A DNA stretch of 7,657 bases from Candidatus Cloacimonadota bacterium (GTDB lineage: Bacteria > Cloacimonadota > Cloacimonadia > Cloacimonadales > TCS61). Below, one piece after another: positions 1 to 5,959 of the stretch (position 1 is its first letter; each line of letters opens with the position of its first letter). The notes under the pieces are model-generated. The model searched no databases and was not told where the DNA came from. It was given only the letters and a program-made list of their open reading frames with translations. The stretch is from contig DAOWES010000044.1 in NCBI GenBank assembly GCA_030638385.1, forward strand, positions 1 through 7,657, in the 5' to 3' direction. A program made the translations under genes and the position numbers.

Positions 1-804
1 GATCGTTTCATTTAGCATTAAATGATGTGGTGAAACCTCGCAAAATACTTGGACATCTTTTTTCTTTGCCTCTCTTATCAAATCCAACTCTTCTTTCGTA
101 CTCACGTGGCAAATAAGAACTTTATTTCCCACCTTTTCAGCAATATCGAGTACCAATTCGGTTCCTTCAATTGCGCATTCACGATTTCTTATTTGATTGT
201 GATTTTCTATCGTTTTATCTTTAATTTTATCATTCCATTTATTCAAACAGCGTTGCATCTCGGTGTGAATCGCTACGACAACATCGTACTTTTTAGCTAA
301 TTTGAACAAATTCACGATTGAGACCCTGTTATCGATGATATCATTGGAAGATGAGGAAGAGAGAAATAATTTGATCCCGGCAATATCTTTTGGTTTGGAA
401 GATAAAATAGAATCAATTTCAATTATATTATCGTTATTGGCACCTAAATAGAATTTATAATTAACCAACGATTTTTCAGCTACTTCTCTTTTAACATTCA
501 ACGATTCCAAATTATCTGTGGCAGGAATAGTATTTGGCATATCAAAAATGGTGGTAACACCACCATTTAACGCTGCCTGCGAGCAACTAAGCCAATCTTC
601 TTTATCTTTTTGATTAAGATCTCTTACATGTACATGAGGATCTGTTATACCCGGAATAACAAATGCACCCGCTAAATCGCGGATTTCACAATTACCAAAA
701 TCATGCTCAGTTCCGGAGTCTATAATTTTAGTAAATATTCCGTCTTTTATATAAATATCTTTTTCACCTGCTAAGGTTCGACAATTTTTTAATAACAAAT
801 CCAT
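1..804 (-). CDS. pyrC: Dihydroorotase, class I (C-terminal part off the left edge)
   Basis: Zinc amidohydrolase that cyclises carbamoyl-aspartate to dihydroorotate, the third step of UMP synthesis, in the cytosol. The frame is open from an ATG at 804 to the left edge: 268 codons of an expected 420-450. Visible motifs, in residues from the ATG, are the metal/substrate motif DPHVHVRD (55-62: D55, H57, H59, R61), GGVTTIFDMPNT (81-92, with substrate-binding Asn91), GIKLFL with the likely carboxylated Lys145, His180 in VAIHTEM, His233 in ICHVST, and the signature CEVSPHHL (255-262). The catalytic Asp of the C-terminal part is not in view. The usual HxHxREPG loop reads RDLN here, a mild departure. 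The KLFLSSSSSNDIIDN stretch resembles Bacteroidetes-type enzymes. An AAAGGG Shine-Dalgarno five bases before the ATG supports the start. It lies 33 nt behind pyrK on the same strand, so they are probably co-transcribed. Dihydropyrimidinase or allantoinase is less likely given the pyr neighbours. Confidence 0.93.
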   Translation of the reverse strand, partial: MDLLLKNCRTLAGEKDIYIKDGIFTKIIDSGTEHDFGNCEIRDLAGAFVIPGITDPHVHVRDLNQKDKEDWLSCSQAALNGGVTTIFDMPNTIPATDNLESLNVKREVAEKSLVNYKFYLGANNDNIIEIDSILSSKPKDIAGIKLFLSSSSSNDIIDNRVSIVNLFKLAKKYDVVVAIHTEMQRCLNKWNDKIKDKTIENHNQIRNRECAIEGTELVLDIAEKVGNKVLICHVSTKEELDLIREAKKKDVQVFCEVSPHHLMLNETI

Positions 805-837
805 AATAACCCTTTATTGTTTATCTGTTTTAATAAT

Positions 838-1626
838 CTAAAAATTTACTCTGCTTCCGGAAGGCTTTCGGTGATACTTACCAAATTCAGAAAGCTGTTC
901 TACTTTCTCTTTTGGCAATACTGGCCCTTCCACACACAAGCGTATTCCAAGTGGATCCATTGTGCAGTTTCCACAAATTCCTATTGCACATTTCATATAG
1001 CGTTCAAATAAAAACTCATATTTGTTATCACTAATAACAGGTTGCAATGCTTTCATCATCATCTCGGGTCCACTGGCATAAACAAAATCAAATTTTTCTT
1101 CTTCTAATAATCTATCCGCAATATCTACCGAAGTTCCTTTTTCACCAAATGAGCCATCATCGGTTGTGTTGATAGTTCTAATATTCAAAGTGGCAAATTT
1201 GTCGGCAAAAACATGTTCGCTTTTTGTTCGTGACCCATTAATTAATGTAATTTCCGACCCATTTTCGATTAGCGTTTTTGCCAAGAAATAAAAGGTAGGA
1301 ACTGCATAACCACCGCCAACAAGCAAAACTCTCTTTTTATGTATAAAAAAAGAGGAGCCATAAGCACCTCGAAACGACATCAAATCACCAACGTTCTTTT
1401 TAAATAGACGGGTTGTAAAATCACCAATTCTTTTTATTGTTACAGAAAATTCCGTTTCCGAACAGACAGATATTGAAAATGGTTTCTCGCCACCTTCAAA
1501 ATCAGTGAGCATGATAAACTGTCCTGGCTTAGCGCCAAGATTATGTTTAAAAGTGTAAGTATTAATATCTTCTGTTTCTTTTGTTATCTTCGCAATTGGC
1601 AAAGTATATCTTTCATCCATCTTCAT
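838..1626 (-). CDS. pyrK: Dihydroorotate dehydrogenase electron-transfer subunit (FAD, 2Fe-2S)
   Basis: Partner of class 1B PyrD: passes electrons from the FMN of PyrD through a 2Fe-2S cluster and FAD to NAD+. 262 residues, the usual length. Domain order: FAD-binding barrel at about 1-95, with KPFSIS (48-53) in place of the usual RPxS and GAYGSSF (87-93); NAD-binding domain at about 96-205, with VLLVGGGYAVPTF (100-112) and ASGPEMM (184-190); C-terminal cluster loop with Cys213, 218, 221 and 231 (C-x4-C-x2-C-x9-C) in ERYMKCAIGICGNC. The cluster loop and the tail EFGKYHRKPSG look like archaeal PyrK rather than Lactococcus PyrK, whose last spacer is longer as I recall. Start: AGAGGAG lies close before the ATG at 1626, and a second in-frame ATG at 1620 sits 9 nt from AGGAG, so the start is uncertain by two codons. 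It lies 95 nt behind pyrD. Confidence 0.94.
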   Translation of the reverse strand: MKMDERYTLPIAKITKETEDINTYTFKHNLGAKPGQFIMLTDFEGGEKPFSISVCSETEFSVTIKRIGDFTTRLFKKNVGDLMSFRGAYGSSFFIHKKRVLLVGGGYAVPTFYFLAKTLIENGSEITLINGSRTKSEHVFADKFATLNIRTINTTDDGSFGEKGTSVDIADRLLEEEKFDFVYASGPEMMMKALQPVISDNKYEFLFERYMKCAIGICGNCTMDPLGIRLCVEGPVLPKEKVEQLSEFGKYHRKPSGSRVNF

Positions 1627-1634
1627 CTACTCCT

Positions 1635-1648
1635 CTCGTTCCCACGAG
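1635..1648 (-). promoter_or_regulatory. Small hairpin just before the pyrK ribosome binding site
   Basis: A perfect 5-bp inverted repeat, CTCGT-GGGA-ACGAG in mRNA sense, ends at the base next to the pyrK Shine-Dalgarno (AGGAG). The repeat is directly visible; an effect on pyrK translation is only a possibility, and five pairs can arise by chance. Confidence 0.3.
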
Positions 1649-1683
1649 CTATTTTAAAACTTTATTTTTAATTTATCTGAAAA

Positions 1684-1710
1684 TTGCTTCAACGCAGAGC
1701 ATTGAAACAA
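1684..1710 (-). promoter_or_regulatory. Hairpin between pyrD and pyrK
   Basis: In the pyrD-pyrK gap the transcript can fold an 11-bp stem, arms 1700-1710 and 1684-1694, with two G-U pairs and a 5-nt loop (CTCTG in mRNA sense). It is followed only by TTTTCAG, too short a U-run for an efficient intrinsic terminator. It may partly terminate or protect the pyrD message and so set the pyrD:pyrK ratio; that role is inference. Confidence 0.5.
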
Positions 1711-1721
1711 TAAAATTTAAT

Positions 1722-2642
1722 TTATTTTAATTTTTCAAGTTTGGGAAGATCATTTATAGAAGCATAATTTTCTTCATCCATAAATTTGATCATTTCCTGA
1801 TTAATCTTATCAAATACTTCGATTCCTCGATAATAAACAGCTGTGCCCACTCCAATTAAAGTAGAGCCTGCCATAATCATCTCGATAGCATCATCCCCAT
1901 TAGTTACTCCTCCGGTTCCAATAATTGGAATATTTACTTTAGAGTATACTTCATGAATCAAACGAAGCGCAATTGGCTTGATGCAAGGGCCACTCAATCC
2001 ACCGGTACGATTAGAAAGAATTGGCTTCACCATTTTCTTATCAATTAGCATCCCGGGACCAACTGTATTTATCATGCAAAGAGCATCTGCTCCCGCAGCT
2101 TCTGCAACAAGTGCAATTTCGCTAATATTATATACGTTTGGAGATAGTTTTGCAATTACCGGAATTGTAGATATTTCTTTCACAGCACGCACAATTTCTG
2201 CCACCTTATCTTTGGAAGCAGCTAGAGGAATACCAAATTCATCAAATACATTCGGGCATGATAAATTTAGTTCAATGAAATCACCTTGAGATTTGTTAAC
2301 ATAATTTGTAAGTTCAATAAAATCTTCCGTATTGGTAGCAAAAACGCTAACAATTACCGGAGTATCAGAGTGTTGTTTGAATTCATTAATTTCGGCTAAA
2401 CCTTCCACTATCCCGGGATTACACAATCCCATCGCATTGATAAAGCCACCTTCAAATTCGGCAATCACAGGTCCATTATGACCGGAGCGCTCTACTAATG
2501 TTAATGATTTACTTGTAACAACACCTATTCCATTTTCTACACAATAGTTTAATCCAGAAAACGACATGCCCATCACGCCAGCCGGTAAAACCAGTGGTGA
2601 TGAGACTTTTGCGCCTAAAAATTCAGTTTTAATTTTATTCAT
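1722..2642 (-). CDS. pyrD: Dihydroorotate dehydrogenase, class 1B catalytic subunit
   Basis: Cytosolic FMN TIM-barrel enzyme that oxidises dihydroorotate to orotate. 306 residues, a normal class 1B length, with no membrane-anchoring N-terminus. Key residues: Lys45 in TSKSLT, NAMGLCNPG (69-77, orotate-binding Asn), and NLSCPNV (126-132) with catalytic base Cys129; a Cys here marks class 1, whereas class 2 has Ser. Also present are Lys165 in AKLSPNV, INT (191-193), GGLSGPCIKP (214-223), and the FMN-phosphate loops GTGGV (242-246) and GVGTA (264-268). The adjacent pyrK confirms the NAD-linked 1B type over the fumarate-linked 1A type. Start: GGGAG four bases before the ATG at 2642. It is the first gene of the pyr block, with an extended -10 box just upstream. 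Confidence 0.96.
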   Translation of the reverse strand: MNKIKTEFLGAKVSSPLVLPAGVMGMSFSGLNYCVENGIGVVTSKSLTLVERSGHNGPVIAEFEGGFINAMGLCNPGIVEGLAEINEFKQHSDTPVIVSVFATNTEDFIELTNYVNKSQGDFIELNLSCPNVFDEFGIPLAASKDKVAEIVRAVKEISTIPVIAKLSPNVYNISEIALVAEAAGADALCMINTVGPGMLIDKKMVKPILSNRTGGLSGPCIKPIALRLIHEVYSKVNIPIIGTGGVTNGDDAIEMIMAGSTLIGVGTAVYYRGIEVFDKINQEMIKFMDEENYASINDLPKLEKLK

Positions 2643-2672
2643 TTTTCTCCCGTTACCGGTTTAAATTTTATT

Positions 2673-2681
2673 ACTATAACA
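2673..2681 (-). promoter_or_regulatory. Extended -10 promoter for pyrD
   Basis: On the minus strand TGT-TATAGT is an extended -10 box (TGn + 5 of 6 of TATAAT). A transcript starting about 7 nt downstream would have a leader of only about 25 nt before pyrD, just enough for the GGGAG ribosome binding site. At 17-18 nt upstream there is only a poor -35 (AGAAAT), which fits an extended -10 promoter. So short a leader leaves no room for a PyrR-type or UTP-sensing attenuator from this start. Confidence 0.5.
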
Positions 2682-2794
2682 CTTGCCGATGAATAATTTC
2701 TAATCTTTTAATTGCCTTACCAAAAAAAATCCATTTGCTAAACGGTCAAATATTTTTTCAAGATTAAAATCATTAGATATTCATCCTAATTGCA

Positions 2795-2835
2795 AATCCG
2801 ATAATCACACACTAACGTATGCTCTTATCGGCATT
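2795..2835. repeat. Imperfect inverted repeat between the flavodoxin gene and pyrD
   Basis: Arms AATCCGATAA (2795-2804) and TTATCGG-C-ATT (2825-2835) pair over 10 bp with one bulged base and a 20-nt loop, shortly after the flavodoxin gene's stop codon. No U-run follows on the minus strand (it reads TGCAATTAGG), so it is not a standard terminator. It could be an operator or an mRNA 3' end structure. Only the repeat itself is certain. Confidence 0.4.
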
Positions 2836-2844
2836 AAAAAATAA

Positions 2845-3378
2845 TTATCTCGTTTCAAGTTTTTCCACATATTCAACCAGCTCAGATATGTTTTTTTCAA
2901 AAGCAAAATTGACCGGTTTTTCAAATGCTTCCAACATTCCAATATCGTCAGCAGTTTTTTCTTTTTTATGATTTAGATAAGATTTCATAACTCTCATCAA
3001 CAATTTATCAATAAATCCTAATTTATCAAAATCAAATCCACCTCTCAAGTAAAAAAATTTAATCTTCTGCAATTGACTTTCGGTGAAATTTCTTTTTAAA
3101 ACTTCATCAATCTCCTCTTCTCTTCCCGGAGATGCTCCTGTTAAAAAAAAGATTAACTCTTTATTCTCTATTAAATGATAATTTTTCTTAATATATTTAA
3201 GGCCGTTTATTCCACCGGCATATAAACCACCGCCAAATATCACTAAACCATAGTTCTCCATTTTTGAGAATTCAACATCTTCCACATCTTTCAGCTCAGC
3301 ATGCAATGCTTTGGAGATCCAATTTGCATATTTTTTCACAAATCCTGTTTTGGAACGATATAATACGATTCTTTTCAT
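2845..3378 (-). CDS. Flavodoxin-domain protein, HemG-like
   Basis: 177 residues, a single flavodoxin-like fold of the type shared with menaquinone-dependent protoporphyrinogen oxidase HemG, expected to bind FMN and act as a small redox protein. Seen: beta-1 IVLYRS followed by a phosphate loop SKTGFVKKYA (9-18); GGGLYAGGINGLKYIKKN (49-66), matching the second flavin loop of the family; FFLTG (77-81); and FDFDKLGFIDKLLMRVMKS (115-133), which resembles the HemG helix after the third flavin loop. No signal peptide, membrane segment or Cys-rich cluster is visible. Start: AAGGGGAG ends four bases before the ATG at 3378. Neighbours give no haem pathway; it stands 202 nt upstream of pyrD on the same strand, beyond the likely pyrD promoter. 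Function beyond electron transfer is unknown, and calling it HemG would be overreach. Confidence 0.8.
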   Translation of the reverse strand: MKRIVLYRSKTGFVKKYANWISKALHAELKDVEDVEFSKMENYGLVIFGGGLYAGGINGLKYIKKNYHLIENKELIFFLTGASPGREEEIDEVLKRNFTESQLQKIKFFYLRGGFDFDKLGFIDKLLMRVMKSYLNHKKEKTADDIGMLEAFEKPVNFAFEKNISELVEYVEKLETR

Positions 3379-3416
3379 AAAACTCCCCTTGTTAAACTAT
3401 GATCCTTAAAATATTT

Positions 3417-3434
3417 CACAAACTCAAATACTTA
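3417..3434 (+). repeat. 18-bp direct repeat, left copy
   Basis: CACAAACTCAAATACTTA, identical in all 18 bases to 3594-3611. It ends one base before the left inverted repeat of the element at 3436-3593. The arrangement looks like a target-site duplication, though 18 bp is long for one. Confidence 0.85.
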
Positions 3435-3435
3435 T

Positions 3436-3593
3436 GAGTTCTGCATAATTGAGTATTTAGTCTTTTGTTTAAAAACCCAACTAAAAACCTCATCCCCTAA
3501 CCCCTTCTCCTGCAAGGAGAAGGGGACCTCTCCCTCTCCTCGCAGGAGAGGGCTGGGGTGAGGTTTTACAAAACAATCAATTATACAGAACTC
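3436..3593. repeat. Nested palindromic element (MITE/REP-like) with 16-bp terminal inverted repeats
   Basis: No coding frame is recognisable. From outside in: terminal inverted repeats 3436-3451 (GAGTTCTGCATAATTG) and 3578-3593, 15 of 16 matching; an inner stem of AAAACCTCA (3484-3492) with 3559-3567 plus CCCC/GGGG with one bulged T; then two perfect hairpins side by side, 3501-3510/3516-3525 (10 bp, loop TGCAA) and 3532-3540/3544-3552 (9 bp, loop CGC). The folded form would be a long stem ending in two hairpins. The GC-rich core stands out in this AT-rich sequence and resembles the 'CCTCATCCCC...GGGGTGAGG' intergenic repeats seen in many bacterial genomes. The 18-bp direct repeats either side suggest insertion. 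It lies between metK's terminator and the flavodoxin gene and could add termination or mRNA protection. A transposase acting in trans is a guess. Confidence 0.75.
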
Positions 3594-3611
3594 CACAAAC
3601 TCAAATACTTA
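3594..3611 (+). repeat. 18-bp direct repeat, right copy
   Basis: Second identical copy of CACAAACTCAAATACTTA. It begins directly after the right terminal inverted repeat and its last A is the first base of the A-run of the metK terminator. The uninterrupted site would therefore have been the sequence immediately downstream of that terminator. Confidence 0.85.
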
Positions 3612-3643
3612 AAAAAAAAGAGGCATTCCAAAGAATACCTCTT
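3611..3643 (-). terminator. Intrinsic terminator of metK
   Basis: In mRNA sense AAGAGGTATTC-TTTG-GAATGCCTCTT forms an 11-bp stem with one G-U pair and a 4-nt loop (arms 3633-3643 and 3618-3628), followed by a further seven T (nine in all, including two in the stem). It begins 13 nt after the metK stop codon. This is a textbook Rho-independent terminator and implies that metK and the flavodoxin gene are separate transcription units. Confidence 0.92.
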
Positions 3644-3656
3644 AAAATCTTAAATG

Positions 3657-4817
3657 CTATTTAATGGCAGCTCTTAGCTTATCTACCATATCTTTTTTCT
3701 CCCAAGTAAAATCGTCCAACTCTCTACCAAAATGGCCATAAGCTGCAGTTTGACGATAAATCGGACGCTTTAGGTTGAGATGTTCAATAATCTCTGCCGG
3801 CTTAAGCTTGAAAACCTTACGCACTAATTTCACAATTTCCATATCGCTTATCTTGCCTGTATTAAAGGAATCCACCATTATCGAAACCGGCTCTGCTACA
3901 CCAATTGCATAGGCAAGCTGAACTTCACATTCATCTGCCAAATCGGCAGCTACAATATTTTTAGCAATATAACGCGCCATATATGAAGCAGACCTATCTA
4001 CCTTGGAAGGGTCTTTACCGCTAAAAGCACCACCACCATGACTTCCTTTTCCACCATAAGTATCAACGATAATTTTCCTACCTGTAAGGCCTGTATCGGC
4101 ATGTGGCCCACCTTGCACAAATTTCCCGGTAGGATTTATAAAGATTTGCGTATTTTCATCAATTAGCTCACTTGGAATAATTACATCAATTAGATGCTTC
4201 TTCATATCTCTCTCAATCTGCTTATGCTCGATCCCATCATCATGTTGGGTAGAAATAACAATCGCATCAACTCTGGATGGCTTGCCATTGACATATTCGA
4301 TCGTAACTTGAGTTTTACCATCCGGGCGCAAATAACTCACAGTTCCGTCTTTTCTTATTTTAGCCAGTTGCTGAGCAAGTTTGTGTGCAAACAAGATCGT
4401 CATTGGCATCAATTCAGCGGTTTCCTTGCAAGCATAACCAAACATCATCCCCTGATCGCCGGCACCTTGCTCATGACTACCATATGTATCCACTCCCTGA
4501 GCGATATCCGGAGATTGCTTATCGATGGTTGTTATCACGGCACAAGTACTATAATCAATGCCATAATCCGCTTTATCATAACCAATTTCCTTGATCGTAT
4601 CCCGCACAATTTTGGGAATATCAACATAACAGGTAGTAGTAATTTCACCACCAACTAAAGCCATTCCGGTTGTTAAAAAAGTTTCGCAAGCCACTCTTGC
4701 CTCGGGATCACTGCTTAATATTTTATCTAGAATTGCATCCGAAATCTGATCTGCCATCTTATCCGGATGACCTTCAGTAACACTCTCAGATGTAAATAAG
4801 TGTTTTTCATTTTCCAT
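3657..4817 (-). CDS. metK: S-adenosylmethionine synthetase
   Basis: Cytosolic enzyme that makes S-adenosylmethionine from methionine and ATP, releasing phosphate and diphosphate; needs Mg2+ and K+. 386 residues, full length (E. coli 384). Seen: GHPDK (16-20) with His17 and Asp19 for ATP and Mg2+; Glu45, the likely K+ ligand; Gln101 in DKQSPDIAQG; signature GAGDQGMMFGYA (118-129); Asp241 in GGPHADTGLTGRK; and the glycine-rich signature GGGAFSGKD (261-269) followed by Lys272 and Asp274. All expected active-site residues appear present. Start: AGAGGTG ends four bases before the ATG at 4817. It lies 126 nt behind the isomerase-like gene, with its own extended -10 box at the end of that gene and its own terminator, so it is probably an independent transcript. 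No SAM riboswitch is recognisable in the leader. Confidence 0.98.
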   Translation of the reverse strand: MENEKHLFTSESVTEGHPDKMADQISDAILDKILSSDPEARVACETFLTTGMALVGGEITTTCYVDIPKIVRDTIKEIGYDKADYGIDYSTCAVITTIDKQSPDIAQGVDTYGSHEQGAGDQGMMFGYACKETAELMPMTILFAHKLAQQLAKIRKDGTVSYLRPDGKTQVTIEYVNGKPSRVDAIVISTQHDDGIEHKQIERDMKKHLIDVIIPSELIDENTQIFINPTGKFVQGGPHADTGLTGRKIIVDTYGGKGSHGGGAFSGKDPSKVDRSASYMARYIAKNIVAADLADECEVQLAYAIGVAEPVSIMVDSFNTGKISDMEIVKLVRKVFKLKPAEIIEHLNLKRPIYRQTAAYGHFGRELDDFTWEKKDMVDKLRAAIK

Positions 4818-4876
4818 AATTCACCTCTTTATTTTTACTAATCTCTCTCACAGATCATTGTTATTTTTTTTTAGTT

Positions 4877-4917
4877 AAGAAGAAGAGCATTATCGCAAAT
4901 CTTTCTGCTTCTTCTCT
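4877..4917 (-). promoter_or_regulatory. Hairpin in the metK leader
   Basis: In mRNA sense GAGAAGAAGCA (within 4906-4917) pairs with TGC-TC-TTCTTCTT (within 4877-4889) over 11 bp with a 2-nt bulge and a 16-nt loop. It is followed by AACTAAAAAAAAA, not by a U-run, so it is not a terminator for the upstream gene in this direction. The stem is purine/pyrimidine biased. It is a possible 5' leader element of metK, but I cannot match it to any known SAM-binding RNA. Confidence 0.35.
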
Positions 4918-4932
4918 AGCAGCGCTTATTGA

Positions 4933-4941
4933 ATTATAGCA
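4933..4941 (-). promoter_or_regulatory. Extended -10 promoter for metK
   Basis: Minus strand TGC-TATAAT is a perfect extended -10 box beginning 3 nt after the stop codon of the isomerase-like gene. The -35 position (ATAGAT at 17 nt) is weak. Transcription would start near 4926, giving a leader of about 109 nt before metK. TATAAT-like strings are common in AT-rich DNA, but the TGn extension and position support it. Confidence 0.55.
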
Positions 4942-4943
4942 AG

Positions 4944-5954
4944 CTACGCTGAAGGATCTATCTCATTCAAAATTGCCAAATAGCAACTTATCATATCTCC
5001 TAAATAGATCATCGAAAAATATTCAGTTATCACAGATTTACCTTCAAGATAAAACTCTAAATACTTCATTTTATTATCAGTTAATTCATTCACAAAATCA
5101 TTCATCTGATTTCGATAATCTTCATTTTCATTAAATCGTCTTAATATTATAGGCATAAAATTGTCAAAAGCTTTTCCGTTTACCACATATTTCTCGCAAC
5201 TATTAATTTGCGGAACACTGTTATAAAAAGCCATTTTTTTTGCATTCCGATTAATTTGAGTTTTCCAACGTTTTGCCAAAGCTCTAAATTTAGGATTCTC
5301 ACTGATAATCAAAGGAATTTTTCCATCTATCTGCATGGCTGATATTTTTGCAAAATTCCGGCTGGAATCAACATGAGCAGCCAATGCACCGGCCCGAGTA
5401 ATAAGGCTGGCAATAACAGATTTAATCATCCCCGACTGATTTGGAATAATTTGATACTCCTCCAAACATCGAATGAGGGCTGTGAAAGTGAAAGGCAATG
5501 CCCTTCGAGACAAGTGCCCTGAGTTCAGCTTAATATTCAAACAATTTTTTTCCAAACTTTCGACTATATCTTTGCTGCTAATTGTAGCTATTGAACATTT
5601 TTTGCCTTTCGCTTGCATTAGACAATTTTTCAAAAGGTTATTATCGCCAAGATAATCTAGAATAATTACCAAACTATTTGCATCAAAATAAGCAATACTC
5701 TCTGCCTGGCAAATTTCTATTGGTATCAATTCCGCAAAAGCAGCTTTAATTATCTCCGCCACAAAGAGATCTGCACCATCAGCACAAATGATTACCCGAT
5801 TTATTAAATTGGACTCAATATCGAAATTTCCTGCAATTTGCATTTTTAGTTTTTCATATCCCCACAAAACTTCCTGCGGCATATGAATTATCTCATGACT
5901 CATATTCCTACTATCTATTCGGGCAATCTCTTGAGGATTATCTAATATATGCAT
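4944..5954 (-). CDS. Phosphoglucose/phosphomannose isomerase-family protein, probably catalytically dead
   Basis: Two SIS-type domains as in the archaeal/bacterial bifunctional PGI/PMI family; 336 residues, within the family range. Family hallmarks kept: IARIDSRNM near the N-terminus, MPQE, SRRALPF (149-155), IPLIISENP, RWKTQINRNAK (229-239), AFYNSVP, and the end GDMISCYLAILNEIDP. Hallmarks lost, against the family pattern I remember (Pyrobaculum numbering): the GMGGSAI phosphate loop reads ICADGADL (56-63); the SYSGNTEET loop reads DYLGDNNLL (100-108); catalytic Glu203 (in NENAK) is Arg236; His219 is Ser252; and the C-terminal Lys298 is absent because the protein stops right after EIDPSA. 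The frame is otherwise intact, so it may be a retained pseudoenzyme with a binding or regulatory role; the role itself is unknown. Start: ATG at 5954, five bases after AGGAG. The GTG two codons earlier overlaps that AGGAG and is unlikely. It is divergent from fusA and upstream of metK. Confidence 0.8.
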   Translation of the reverse strand: MHILDNPQEIARIDSRNMSHEIIHMPQEVLWGYEKLKMQIAGNFDIESNLINRVIICADGADLFVAEIIKAAFAELIPIEICQAESIAYFDANSLVIILDYLGDNNLLKNCLMQAKGKKCSIATISSKDIVESLEKNCLNIKLNSGHLSRRALPFTFTALIRCLEEYQIIPNQSGMIKSVIASLITRAGALAAHVDSSRNFAKISAMQIDGKIPLIISENPKFRALAKRWKTQINRNAKKMAFYNSVPQINSCEKYVVNGKAFDNFMPIILRRFNENEDYRNQMNDFVNELTDNKMKYLEFYLEGKSVITEYFSMIYLGDMISCYLAILNEIDPSA

Positions 5955-5959
5955 TTTCA

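Noticed and set aside
49..300. 83-codon plus-strand frame, Phe-rich and membrane-like
   Set aside because: It is the complement of Lys/Glu/Asn-rich pyrC codons, which explains the hydrophobic look; pyrC motifs on the other strand are clear.
1978..2289. 103-codon open frame antisense to pyrD
   Set aside because: Fully covered by the conserved pyrD coding sequence, with no independent support.
2795..2835. Intrinsic terminator of the flavodoxin gene
   Set aside because: The repeat has a 20-nt loop and no U-run after it on the minus strand; kept only as an inverted repeat.
3417..3611. CRISPR array
   Set aside because: Only two direct repeats, separated by one 159-bp palindromic segment; no regular repeat-spacer pattern and no cas gene.
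4194..4658. 154-codon open frame on the plus strand inside metK
   Set aside because: It lies wholly antisense to a clear, full-length metK, has no convincing ribosome binding site and its translation resembles no family; it is a shadow frame.
4818..4943. SAM riboswitch upstream of metK
   Set aside because: The leader has a hairpin, but I see none of the conserved cores of SAM-I, SAM-II or SAM-III, and no terminator hairpin with a U-run before the start codon.
4858..4943. Frameshifted C-terminal tail of the isomerase-like protein
   Set aside because: One shifted frame after the stop stays open for over 20 codons (VACYNSISAAREEAER...), but it does not show the family's ending with a Leu-Lys, so it is not evidence of a frameshift.
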